Origin: Spongospora subterranea
Taxonomy: Eukaryota > Endomyxa > Phytomyxea > Plasmodiophorida > Plasmodiophoridae
Direction: 5' to 3'
DNA length: 16,842 nt
NCBI GenBank assembly: GCA_900404475.1
Contig: OUQQ01000485.1
Coordinates: forward strand, 1 to 16,842
The notes beneath the pieces are model-generated. The model was not told the DNA's origin. It searched no databases and saw only the letters and a program-made list of their open reading frames with translations. Positions within the stretch are counted from its first letter, which is position 1; each line of letters begins with the position of its first letter. Position numbers and translations under genes: made by a program. Positions 1-11,108 of this stretch are shown here, in pieces.

Positions 1-410
1 CCCTGACATCATATGGAGAGAAGCTGCCACCGCTTCCGTAGATGAATTATCAACATCTCTCCAATATCGCTCGTTCCCGGACTCTCCGCAAACCTCATCT
101 CCATCGGTCAAGCGACGTCGGCCTAGCATGTCTGGCTTACTTTGACTGCGCGTTCCCCCTGAATTCTACGAAATGAGATGGTGCACTTTCCTGGAACGTC
201 ATCCTGTTATGTCAATGCTGATGCTTTGTGCAATCTATGTTGCAGATTTGCTTCTCGATGGTAAGATAGGTTTCCTTTTCAGCTTCTGCCGATTGTTCTG
301 GTTCTGCAAGTGCCTTCTCAGTGTCAGAGGGCGCTTTTTGAACATCGCGTTCACAGCAGGACTTGACACTTTGATATGTACAACCTCTTCCAGCCACCTT
401 GGCTGATATC
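1..410. other. Left edge, no supported gene
   Basis: I see no confident gene here. Short open frames exist on both strands, but none has a convincing start, codon bias or recognisable motif. The right part (about 340-410) leads directly into the retroelement-like ORF fragment at 399-626, so some of it may belong to the same decayed element. Confidence 0.4.
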
Positions 411-626
411 CAGGAATTGGTTCGATGCATGACTGAAAACTTCCAAGCATTTCTTGCTGCTCAAGATCGCAGAATGGCGATAATCGAGCAAGACCTGAAG
501 GCTTTGAAGCAAGTCAAGGCCGAAACTTTTTCGATCGACAACATGCGCTGTCGCGTTCCAGCACCAGCCGGGAGCCCTGGGAGGACCAGCTACGCCAAAG
601 CGGTTCAGCACTGGTCCTCCCGGGGC
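399..626 (+). pseudogene. Retroelement ORF1/Gag-like fragment, copy 1
   Basis: An open frame begins at a TTG codon and has no good ATG start. It reads ELVRCMTENFQAFLAAQDRR, then a Lys/Glu/Leu-rich heptad-like stretch (IIEQDLKALKQVKAE), then a short basic segment ending GRTSYAKAVQ. A coiled-coil segment followed by an SYAKAV-type motif resembles the N-terminal part of retrotransposon ORF1 or Gag proteins; that family assignment is inference. The frame degrades after about 620, where it runs into the inverted second copy. No zinc knuckle or reverse transcriptase follows. It is best regarded as a relic of a mobile element. A host coiled-coil exon is the alternative. Confidence 0.4.
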
Positions 627-770
627 TCCCGGCTTGTGCTGAAAAGCGACAGGTCATGTTGTCGATCGAAATGTTTTGGGCCTGGGCTTGCTTGCTCGAT
701 CATCGTCATTCTGCGATCTTGAGCCGCTAAAAACGCTTGGAAATTTACCGTCATGCATCGCACCAATCTT
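411..770. repeat. Large imperfect inverted repeat (palindrome)
   Basis: The arm at about 411-590 is matched in reverse complement by about 611-770, with a spacer of about 20 nt. The longest shared blocks include GAGGACCAG/CTGGTCCTC next to the spacer, TCGATCGACAACATG, and GATCGCAGAATG. By eye the arms are roughly 80-85% alike, with one gap of about 20 nt. The arms are the two ORF fragments listed above. Confidence 0.75.
611..770 (-). pseudogene. Retroelement ORF1/Gag-like fragment, copy 2 (inverted)
   Basis: On the minus strand this segment encodes RLVRCMTVNFQAFLAAQDRR followed by M-T-M-I-E-Q, nearly identical in protein to the copy at 399-626 although many codons differ silently (ACT/ACG, AAC/AAT, CTT/TTA, GCT/GCG, GCA/GCG). 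After the EQ residues about 20 nt are missing relative to copy 1 and the frame shifts, so it is broken. It lies head-to-head with copy 1 across about 20 nt. It is a second fragment of the same element family. Confidence 0.45.
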
Positions 771-779
771 ATTTGTTGG

Positions 780-1546
780 CTCAGGAATCACCCAATCCGC
801 TTCTATCGTATTCAACAGGGCTATACCGTCAAAGGGACCGCAAATCAACATGAATTTCACAAGGTAGCCTCGTGACCCACTAGCTTGTCACCTTGAAGCG
901 ACTGGTACTTGCCAAGTCCGGGTAATCGCACCGTCCAGCTTCTCATTGCGCTTTCTGAGGTTGCCTCCAAGAACCATAAACATTTTCAGTAGTCTGCTCG
1001 ACGTATAGCGCAATTGACATGTCAATGATGATTTACTCTGCAAAAGACGCGATACCGAATGTTTCCCAGAATCTCCAACTACACTCCACTATTAATATTG
1101 ATTGTTATCGCGCCTTTCGGGCGGCGATGGGCACGCAATCCGCTCCACTGCAGCCGGGCCGCCTCACGCTCACCCTCCAGCACTAACGTCGTGTACACCG
1201 GCTGGCGCTACAGGGCGACGCAGTCCGGGGAAATTATCTGGGGTTGTCATTGCCGTGTTTCCCGGCGCCGAGCTATCCCCAGCGTCATCATTGCAGCCCG
1301 CAAAGCGATGTAAGAATTCGCCATGGTCTTGGGGAAGGGGGGTCCTGGTCATGTAGTGGCTGTGACCCCCTATATTGACTTGCGACACTCAATTGTTGAC
1401 TGTAGTTATGTTGCACAGATAACGAGTGAACCCGCGGTCGAGTTATCACAGTATAACTACAGTACACCACCTGTAGTAATTGGGGCCATTACTGTAATCC
1501 CTCGTTTGTTGGATCGTTCCGCGATATTCCTCGTTTGTCGCACGCC
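780..1546. other. Intergenic stretch, no supported gene
   Basis: Several short overlapping frames occur here, but none has consistent codon bias or a recognisable motif. It should contain the promoter and 5' UTR, and possibly unseen 5' exons, of the gene starting near 1547. No unambiguous TATA box or initiator was seen. Confidence 0.4.
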
Positions 1547-3385
1547 ATGCATCCGTCGCGGCTCGCCAGGATCGGTAACCAGGATTCGTCGAGGTTCAAC
1601 ATCCCGTCGGCTGGAGGAGCGAAAACTCCCCCGGTCGTACAGCCGGCTCCCGCAGCGGCAGTGCGCCCAGCGACAGCTATTGTGTCATGTCAGGCACCGA
1701 TTGGTTCTACGTCTCAGGCCACACCCAACCTTTATACAAGCAAATTTGTCCAAAACAGAGCAGCTGCGGAACCCAAGCCGACGTCTGGCATCCACCCAGA
1801 TCGGATGAAGATGCTGGGATCTAACGCTCCTGCGCCGTCTTCGACTATCCAACACAAGGCCCCTGCTCCTTCGCCAGCCATCCATCCTGATCGATTGAAG
1901 ATGCTGGGATCCAACGCTCCTGCGCCATCTCCGGGCATTCATCCTGATAGATTGAAGATGATTGGCAACGCCCCCGTCACCCAAAACACATTCAACTCAA
2001 ATACCAAGAGCGCGCCTGCTGCTAACAGTAATCCATCCCGCCCGTTCAATCCTGACCGATTTCAAACCTCTGCAGCTCCAAGCCGATTTCATACTTCAAA
2101 TGTTTCGGCGCCTGCACAACAGCCGCTCTCGAGCCAACCCAGGCCTGTTAGTAATCCTGGCCCTGCAGCCGGTTCCAATTCTGGAATACATCCTGACCGC
2201 TTAAGAATGATGGGCAATGCGGGTACTCCCAACACCATACCAAAACCTCAGACCCCTGCGATGCCCAATTCTTTTGCCAATCACGTTGCACCGCAGGCGA
2301 CAGCAAGCGTTGTGCCACCATCACAGTATAGGCGATTTGATGGCTCCGCTAGCACTCCACCTCAACCCACACCAGCTGTTCCTAACGCACAACCTCCCTT
2401 TCAACCTCCAGCTCAAGCTCCAGCCATTTCTCATCCTGTAGAACCTACATCAAGTTCCTCTGCACCCGCTTCACTCAAAATCACAGCAGTGTTTGGTGAT
2501 TCCGAGGTTCAACGCCAAGTCAAATGGGAGTTTACGGTAGCGAAATCGGAAGAACCAGTCCCGCAGCCGAAAGTACCAGTATCGCAGTCGAATAAGCCGA
2601 TTTCAGAGCCTAAGAAGAATCCAGCTGATCGATGGGCTTTCTCCGCTTCTTTATCGCAGCCCCCACAACCCCATGCTTCAACCGTCAAACCTCCAGCGCC
2701 AACCCATGTGGCCACCGTGAAGCCTCCAGCTCAAACCCAATCGGCCACCTCATCATTCAGCGGCAGTTCTCAGCTCACTGATTCGTCCTGGTCGAAGCCA
2801 ACTTCTTCCTGGGATGCTGCGAACACGGTCCCCGCAACGGCATGGCAACCTGCCTCTCAAACAGCTCAGTCTAATGGTCCCTCTGAGCCCAAGCCTCAAG
2901 CTACTTCCCAGGTTTCTAATTCGAATGTCCGATCTCTGGCGCAAACCCAGCCGGCCAGCACGTTTTCCAGCGGCCCTGATGCTCTGTGGAAAGGTGCCCC
3001 AGGTTCATCACAATCGAACGATTCCAAGAATCCGCAACCTCAATTTGTAAAGACGGATCCATCCGCAAGATGGGCATCCACCTCGCAACAATCGATTTCC
3101 ACTACGTTTGCTGACAACACCCTCGCATCATCAAGTTTCAGCACAGTTAAACCAGGTTCAAAGACCAGGTCCACAAAGCCCTATCATAGATCCGCCGAAG
3201 ATGACGCTTTTGAACGGGATCTCGTGGCAAGACTGAAGCAGAGCTCACTGAGTAATAATTCCGGATGGGACAGTGATGGTGATGACGATGCTGTTAATGT
3301 GGCCGTCAAGCTCCAACAGGCAAGAAAAGCAAAAATGGCTTCTGTCCTTTCCCCGTCCACCACGACTAAACAAATCAACAATTGA
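1547..3385 (+). CDS. Pro/Ser/Gln-rich disordered protein with HPDR repeats
   Basis: A single long open frame of 612 residues starts at the ATG at 1547. The frame is open a little further upstream from a TTG, so a 5' exon is possible. Composition is dominated by Pro, Ser, Ala, Gln, Asn and Thr, with no predicted globular domain, signal peptide or membrane segment. A short peptide recurs: HPSRLARIG at residue 2, then IHPDRMKMLGS (82), IHPDRLKMLGS (112), IHPDRLKMIGN (131), FNPDRFQTS (167) and IHPDRLRMMGN (214), mostly followed by APAPS-like linkers. Downstream come dispersed aromatic islands (VKWEFTV, DRWAFSAS, ALWKGA, ARWAS) and a more ordered, charged C terminus with a possible helix (DAFERDLVARLKQSS), an acidic patch (WDSDGDDD) and a basic helix-like end. 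I do not recognise the family. The pattern suggests a scaffold that binds one partner through repeated linear motifs; this is inference. Confidence 0.8.
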   Translation: MHPSRLARIGNQDSSRFNIPSAGGAKTPPVVQPAPAAAVRPATAIVSCQAPIGSTSQATPNLYTSKFVQNRAAAEPKPTSGIHPDRMKMLGSNAPAPSSTIQHKAPAPSPAIHPDRLKMLGSNAPAPSPGIHPDRLKMIGNAPVTQNTFNSNTKSAPAANSNPSRPFNPDRFQTSAAPSRFHTSNVSAPAQQPLSSQPRPVSNPGPAAGSNSGIHPDRLRMMGNAGTPNTIPKPQTPAMPNSFANHVAPQATASVVPPSQYRRFDGSASTPPQPTPAVPNAQPPFQPPAQAPAISHPVEPTSSSSAPASLKITAVFGDSEVQRQVKWEFTVAKSEEPVPQPKVPVSQSNKPISEPKKNPADRWAFSASLSQPPQPHASTVKPPAPTHVATVKPPAQTQSATSSFSGSSQLTDSSWSKPTSSWDAANTVPATAWQPASQTAQSNGPSEPKPQATSQVSNSNVRSLAQTQPASTFSSGPDALWKGAPGSSQSNDSKNPQPQFVKTDPSARWASTSQQSISTTFADNTLASSSFSTVKPGSKTRSTKPYHRSAEDDAFERDLVARLKQSSLSNNSGWDSDGDDDAVNVAVKLQQARKAKMASVLSPSTTTKQINN

Positions 3386-3846
3386 ACAAGTTTTCTACTA
3401 ATTGTGTTTTATTCATCTCCACAGTTGGTGATTCTCTGATGTAGTGCGATTCAATGGGGCAGCCTATTACTGGCAACGTCGTCGTTATAGCGGGAATCCG
3501 TAATCAGTTATCATTTTAGTCGAAACTCGGGCGGAAATGTTTCCTCTGTTCCTTGGCACTGATCCCTCCCCATTCCTCTCATATCAGTGCCGATCATGAT
3601 CCGCTTCACAATGATGAGTGGGAGTGGGTGAGGGAGATATTGGTCATAGGAGGAAGCGGCGGCTGGAGGAGTGGCCGGTGGATCCGTTATTAGACCCAGC
3701 GATCCTCAACAGTTCAAGGGACCCACAATAGCCCTAGCACCGTTTCTTGTCGGCACATCCCTACGGTTTGCCGGACGAACGACGCTCCTGATCAAACTGA
3801 CAATCAATGCCCACAGGGCGGGAGATTCATATCGACAACAACGGCC
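3386..3846. other. Intergenic, 3' end of repeat protein gene and 5' region of protease gene
   Basis: About 460 nt without a supported gene. No canonical AATAAA follows the stop at 3385; the T-rich run GTTTTATTC is nearby. A purine-rich segment (about 3610-3680) precedes the protease start. The frames seen here show no coding signature. Confidence 0.45.
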
Positions 3847-5851
<2,005 letters not shown>

Positions 5852-5895
5852 ACTCAATCGGCCCAGAACCCCCTTCTACATATCTCCCTTCGCCT

Positions 5896-5901
5896 AATAA
5901 A
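5896..5901 (+). terminator. Polyadenylation signal AATAAA
   Basis: A canonical AATAAA lies 45 nt past the stop codon of the membrane aspartic protease, on the same strand. Confidence 0.6.
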
Positions 5902-6036
5902 CTGGTCCATCGATTGTCCCTGGGCGGTTCGGGAAGGTGTGGCCGCCGCCCGCCCCTAAAACCCATCCCCGAATCGCTCTCCAACGACATCATCATCACT
6001 TCACCAGATCAAACTCTCTCTGCCGATGCACAAACT

Positions 6037-6084
6037 CGTTTCTAAACGTCGTTTCTAAACGTCGTTTCTAAACGTCGTTTCTAA
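6037..6084. repeat. Tandem repeat of a 13-mer, about 3.7 copies
   Basis: The unit CGTTTCTAAACGT is repeated three times exactly from 6037 to 6075, with a partial fourth copy to 6084. The unit is itself near-palindromic (ACG-TTTCTAAA-CGT ends). It lies between the protease gene and the next gene on the plus strand. Confidence 0.9.
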
Positions 6085-6264
6085 TTTCGACGATTCGATG
6101 AACCACCGATCAAATCATATGGGCTGTTTATCCAAATCATTGTCGATGAATTTGTCAGTCGTTGAGGTCGCCCGTTAGACCGTTAAGTATGAGCTATTAG
6201 ACACCCCATTGGTCGTATATCGTCGACGAGATTGACTGGCTCTGAATCAACGGTTTTCAACCAC

Positions 6265-6950
6265 ATGGGGCAATCCGATGGCCCCGCGCGGATTCGAGTT
6301 CGATTGCGGATGAATAGGCGCAGGTGGTTGCCATTCGAGAACCGATCTCTGCGAGATAAAGGGCTGAATGTTTCCCCCGAACAGTTGGCCCAGCTGAAAG
6401 CGAATATCGAAGGGGAGCTGGAGCTCAAGTGCAAAGCCGCTCAGGTCAACGCCATCGCCATCAACGCCGTTTTCGTTCTGACACAACGAACGATCTCTGA
6501 TTGTAGATCAAGGCGTTCCTGTTCTGTATTCCCGTATCGACCAACAATCCGGCGCTGCTGTTCGATTGGCATCCGGACGCGGTCGCCGGTTTCGTCGACA
6601 AGTCGAACCAGCCCGAGGCGGGTTCGCCGCACCCGCCGCCCTGGATCACGACCAAGGACGGGCTGATAACGGTCCAGTCCCTGGTCAACGACATCATGAA
6701 CGAGGCGGGGAAGCACGCCAGAGGGCGGGCCGGGGTCCTGGTCTTCGCCCCGAACACGCTCAAGGAGATGTTCGCCCTGCTCAAGCGGATCGACGCCCTG
6801 GAGCTCGACCCGTGGGTGCAGTGGTCCATCAGCGGATTGACCAGCGATCAGTGTTTGGCGACATTGTCGTGGGTCACCGATCGGTTCAAACCGGGGATCG
6901 CCATCAAAACCAAGAAACGCCCGAATGGCGCTCGTATTGTGTTCAGATAA
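6265..6950 (+). CDS. Unrecognised protein, two exons
   Basis: Exon 1 runs from the ATG at 6265 to 6444 and exon 2 from 6507 to 6950; the 62-nt intron (GTCAAC...TTGTAG) is typical in size for this window. An alternative donor at 6469 gives a 38-nt intron and adds eight residues (VNAIAINA). The product is 207 or 215 residues. Exon 1 is basic (RIRVRLRMNRRRW) and then helical (SPEQLAQLKANIEGELELK). Exon 2 has very GC-rich third positions and reads as a compact mixed fold: KAFLFCIPVS, LLFDWHPDAVAGFVDK, a Pro-rich loop, then GVLVFAPNTLKEMFALLKRI, WVQWSISGLTSDQCL and FKPGIAIKTKK. No signal peptide or membrane helix is evident. I do not recognise the family and propose no function. Upstream exons cannot be excluded. 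Confidence 0.7.
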
Positions 6951-6982
6951 CAGGGCGGGAAGATTGTGAAGAACGTGAAGAG

Positions 6983-6988
6983 AATAAA
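6983..6988 (+). terminator. Polyadenylation signal AATAAA
   Basis: An AATAAA hexamer lies 33 nt after the stop of the unrecognised gene ending at 6950. Confidence 0.6.
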
Positions 6989-7418
6989 TTGGCGACTCAA
7001 TTTTCCCCTTTTTTCGGTTCTGGACGATATCTTCCCTGATGAGCGGCGCCTCAGAGAGCCTGATCAGGGGGCGGCCGATGCTGATCGCAAAGGAGAGAAA
7101 TGGGATATTCAGATAGATTAGCGGACCAGGGACAACGACGAGACCCTAAACTGTGCCGTGTTGGTCGCAGCGATCGCGCTGTTCACATCGCGACAACGTG
7201 TTCACCGAGTCCGGATAGATTACTGGACACCTGCCGGTGAATAATCCTCGTCCCCGACCAGACAACCTCGGCAACGCAGATTAGATGTGTCGACGAAATT
7301 CAGCGAACGGCCAAGTTGAAACGAAGATGGCGCAACATCCGACACACTAAACCTAACCCCATATCGTTCTTCGCCGAGATTATGAAAAGAACGGTGGGTG
7401 AAATGATTGGTGAACCGT
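6989..7418. other. Convergent intergenic region
   Basis: This is 3' flanking sequence shared by two converging genes (plus strand ending 6950, minus strand ending 7419). No further gene was found. A CATAAA variant polyA hexamer lies at the minus-strand stop (TTTATG at about 7418-7423 on the plus strand), but no canonical signal for the minus-strand gene was seen. Confidence 0.4.
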
Positions 7419-8810
7419 TTATGAATCCTGTCCTTCGACTGTGGCCGACGCGATAATCGGGTTGAACACGCTGATGAACTCGCTGACACCGATGGCGAAC
7501 TTGACGTTGGGTTCGCCCCCGCCCAACCAGATCATGTCGACCGTATCGACCACGCGTCGATCCAGGACGAACGGGATCTGCATGTGCCTAAACCCGAGAG
7601 GGGATCTGCCCACAAACCATGAACATCAGCGGTTTGTTCAGAACACGAACGGCGGTGGTCAACACAATCTCACACGGCGTTGTGAACGAACCCCGAAAGG
7701 CGATCGTTTTCCTCCTCGGACGCGACGCGAAAGTTGTACCGTTTCTTCGGGGGCATTGGAGGCGGAGCCGTCGATCGGAAATGGTCGATCAGTTTCTCGT
7801 TCACGAACTTCACCTCATATTGCTGCATTTCGCAGAACCTGATTCAGCAAAAGGAAGGGAGAGGAATTTGCCAGTGAAAAACCTCACAATCAACACAATG
7901 TGAATGGAGTTCAACGAGAAAATGAAACAAAGAAACAGCGCTAATGATCCTGAGATCATTTTGAGCCCATTGAAAGATGATGAAACTTTGACATGATGAT
8001 CGGGAACCAGGGCGTTGTCAACGAATGAACAAAACCGTATTACGTAGATAACGAGATAATGGGAGGCGTAATGCCGATCAGGAATGCGATAGTCGTCGAA
8101 CACAGGAGCGCGCTTGTTGACCATCAACATCGATTTACAGAGGCAGGCGACGGACGGAGCGCCAAGGTAGGCGCGGCGCTGCTCCAGGGACCAGTTGTAG
8201 TAATCGCCCGACGTTCGACGCAGCCGGCAGTGGCCGATCGATAGCGCCACGATCTGTTCGCGCTGTCGTCGCATTACGTCGGAATCGTGGCCAAGCAAAT
8301 CCTCCAGATAGCCTAAAAGAAGTCATCAAAAACGCATTGGGAACGGAAAAACGCCAAAAGTCGAAAATCAACGACGCTCTGGGAACAACAAGGAACAACA
8401 AAAAACAATTTCAGTTTCACGATAACGATGTCGAACGTCGTGATTTAGAAACAAAACTTTGTCGATAACGAAGCGGTGATGAACGAAAGGGGATTTCACG
8501 GATTCCCCAACGATTTGGAGTCGACGATGACGACGATCGTATTCTACAGACTTTGTTCCGATTGTGGTTGGGGAAGGAGCCCACACACCTCCTCCGACGG
8601 TTTACCAGCGCCCGTCGATGGTTGGGAGCCGGACGGCGGCGACACGCGATCGCTCGCCGACCTGATCGTGTTCAAAGGCGTGGCGTCGCCGCTCACCAAT
8701 CCCGACATCTTCGCCGACAGGCAGTGGAGTTTCCGCTCGAGCCGATCATGGCGTAATGACAAGTTGGTCGTGATTCTGTCGATGAACTGGTCCTTGTTCA
8801 TGATGGTCAT
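7419..8810 (-). CDS. YbaK/aminoacyl-tRNA editing domain protein
   Basis: Four exons on the minus strand: 8810-8552, 8312-8044, 7822-7674 and 7605-7419, giving 287 residues with all phases closing. The N-terminal 86 residues are low-complexity and not conserved. From about residue 95 the protein matches the eukaryotic YbaK/prolyl-tRNA-synthetase-associated domain family: a helix MRRQREQIVAL, then YYNWSLEQRRAYLGAPS, CLCKSMLMVN, YLVIYQYEVKFVNEKLIDHF, GFVHNAVSPLG, and MIWLGGGEPNVKFAIGVSEF. Three signature pieces (LVIY|QYEVKF, HNAV|SPLG, SEQ|SYLED) appear only after splicing, which supports the model. Bacterial relatives deacylate mischarged tRNAs; activity here is inferred from family only. The first intron donor (GTCTGT at 8551) is weak; an alternative lies a few codons upstream. 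The start is uncertain because the frame stays open upstream of the ATG at 8810. Confidence 0.85.
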
Positions 8811-9502
8811 CCCGTTTTCCCGCCCCAGCCTTCTGCTCGATCGGCAAATCACTCTCCGTAAAGCCCGACCCGCGCACTCCAAACTGGGGCAGTTTCTCAA
8901 AGAATCGCCCGGAACAGCCAACGTATCAAGGAGTTTGTGGATCGATAAAGCGAAACTTTCCCGTCTCGTTGACGAGGTGCCGTTTATCGAATTTGATTGT
9001 CGGCCGGATATTGTGTTTGGGAATTCTGTGGCGAAGTTCCAGATGATCTGATCGGCGATATGGCGAACAGCACAGGGAAAGTACAGAGAACCGTCAACGG
9101 CCCTGATGGAAAGGAGTTTACGAAAGAGAACGGTTTTAGATCATGATGTGTTTGCAGGCAACCAATGAACCAGGTCCAAGTCTGAAACCGGTACTAGATG
9201 GCGCCAGATGGGTGTCGCAAATCGTCGATCGGGCGAATTTTTACCATTTTCACTAGAAAAACGCTTCCCTAATGGGTGAAATGGGAAGAGTCGGCAACAG
9301 CGTTGAACAACTGGCCTCTCGGTCTAGGTTAGAGCTGATTTCAATGGTTGGGCTTTTTTTTTCAGACATTCCTCGTTGTTGTCAGAATCCGGCAACAACC
9401 CCTATTTCCGCCATCGAAACTCGCAAAGAGCGGCTGACATGTTTCAAACAATCGTATTGCACTAATTACTGTGGACTGTTTGTTTTGATAGATTCGTTAT
9501 TG
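8811..9502. other. Intergenic stretch between YbaK-type and RagA genes
   Basis: Both strands have open frames over 8811-9051, but only the minus-strand frame that runs into the YbaK-type gene is clearly linked to a gene. It may hold 5' UTR or an N-terminal extension. From about 9060 to 9502 I see only AT-richer sequence, which should include the 3' UTR of the RagA gene. No canonical minus-strand AATAAA was found. Confidence 0.4.
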
Positions 9503-11108
9503 TTAATTCTGCAGAAGCGCTTCGAAATTCGGCCGAGCAGTCTCGATGTTTATCAGGGTTGCCGCAGGCTGTCAACAGCAATCGTCAGAGAACTCGCCTG
9601 CTCAAAGTGAAACAGCTGGTACAGACCTGGATACGGGTATCGCTCATGATGAGCATGATGAAGGTTGTCGCAGTAAACGACGAAATGAAGGCGCTGAAAT
9701 GGGAATTGCCGACATGCATGCTGGCGAACTGGGTCTGCGTGTTTCGGCACGACAGCTTGAACTGCTTGACTATGTTGCTCACCTTCTCAAATCGATGAGG
9801 ATCCCAGTGATCCCTACGATTTTGGTGGGAGATCACCAAAAACGTCGCCTTTTCGAAAAGAACAGCTTCATCCGCATCGCAAATCTGCCAAACGCAAAAT
9901 CAACATGGGCGGCCTCTCAAACACGAACACCACCTGGATGTAGATGAAGCAGAAACCCATATACCAACAATAGAGATTTCCAGAAAAAGACAAAGAGGGA
10001 ATGTTGGAGATACGAATAAAAAACCAGTACTCACGAGCACATCAAGGGTCTAAACATGGTCAAATCCAGCAGTGCCGGTTGGGATGGGGTAAAGCTAAAA
10101 AAAAAGGGGAAGCTTACATGGCAAAAATTATTTAAGCGTTTTTCGAGAACGGCGACATTAGGAATGAGAGCATATACAATGCTAGACCACGCATTGTACA
10201 GCGATTCGTCCCATATCGAAGTTGGAAAGCACGATACTTCAAGATCGCCAGCCATGGTGGTGAGATCATGCCGGCGCCCATCAAACAGTCGCGCCCGCGC
10301 CGCCTCCGGTTGTATCATGTCCATCTTGTGAACGAGACAGAATACTTTCGCGTTGGGCGACATCGATCGGACCGTATCCAGACACTCTTGGAAGTATTCC
10401 ATGTCTTTCGCCGTCTCCTTCGACGTGATATCGAAAACATAAATTAATACCTATAAAGCATGCGTCATCGATGTTGAACGAGCACCCTCTCAGGTAAAAA
10501 ACACGTTGACAAAAAAAAGGTAAAATTCATACCTCAACGTTCTTGAATATGTGATCCCGCTGCGATTTGAAATAATTTTCCATGAACCGATCTTGACCTC
10601 CACAATCCCAGAGATTTAACACAAGGCTGCCTAGAAACCGAACCTAACATTTGGGTAGTTGTGAGAGGCCGATAGGGAGATAACTTGTTCGATGAGATCA
10701 GGGTGGACCCGCAAATGCTCAATTAGTTGACAACAATGATTATTTTGACGAGACAGTGCAGAAAGATAGCGGCGCTACGTGAAAAACATTGAAAGACAGC
10801 GGATACCTGTAATTCACAGGGGAACAGAACCGAAAAAATCAAGAGAAACAAAGGGAATTCTAGAAAAACGACACGATGGAAATATGGCGATCTGTGGCGT
10901 ATTACATACATAGTTATGTTCAACTTCGAGAGTGGGTAATAATCGCTGGGTGCCAATAGCTATAAAAACACGATATATCGGGATGACGACGAGACGGGCG
11001 AGGTGTTCACGTTCAACAAATCCTACCGATGTAGTTGGCGAAGATGATCGACCGCATGGACGTCTTGCCAGAGCCCGACTTGCCCATCAGCAGCACCTTG
11101 CTCTTCAT
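9503..11108 (-). CDS. RRAGA: Rag small GTPase, RagA/RagB type
   Basis: Six exons on the minus strand: 11108-11027, 10959-10910, 10643-10533, 10450-10118, 9884-9627 and 9568-9503. Every junction is in phase and yields 299 residues. An in-frame stop precedes the ATG, which begins [20 protein letters not shown], the P-loop (residues 9-17). Exon 2 is a 50-nt exon giving the switch I region ending LEVEHNY. Exon 3 gives [18 protein letters not shown] with the G3 motif. Exon 4 carries HKMD (122-125, G4) and [20 protein letters not shown]. Exons 5 and 6 form the Roadblock-like C-terminal domain ([46 protein letters not shown]). RagA/B pairs with RagC/D on the lysosome and recruits TORC1 when amino acids are plentiful. 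Switch I differs from typical family members (LLPTLEV where LGATIDV is usual), though the Thr is retained. Confidence 0.95.

Noticed and set aside
411..770. Functional hairpin RNA or terminal inverted repeat
   Set aside because: The arms encode the same protein segment with mainly silent differences, which points to two coding-derived copies and not to a selected hairpin; no target duplication was seen.
1323..1808. Plus-strand frame of 161 codons overlapping the repeat protein start
   Set aside because: The upstream half has no coding bias, and the downstream half overlaps the repeat protein in another frame that holds the HPDR motif.
6566..7039. Plus-strand open frame of 157 codons
   Set aside because: It is an out-of-frame shadow of exon 2 of the unrecognised gene; the gene frame has better codon bias.
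7441..7903. Plus-strand open frames of 94-133 codons
   Set aside because: They are antisense to exons 3 and 4 of the YbaK-type gene, whose minus-strand translation contains the family motifs.
8476..9051. Plus-strand open frame of 191 codons with GC-rich third positions
   Set aside because: It is antisense to exon 1 of the YbaK-type gene and its upstream extension; the minus-strand frame has equally good bias and joins in phase to recognisable exons.
9546..9947. Plus-strand open frame of 133 codons
   Set aside because: It is the antisense shadow of RagA exons 5 and 6.
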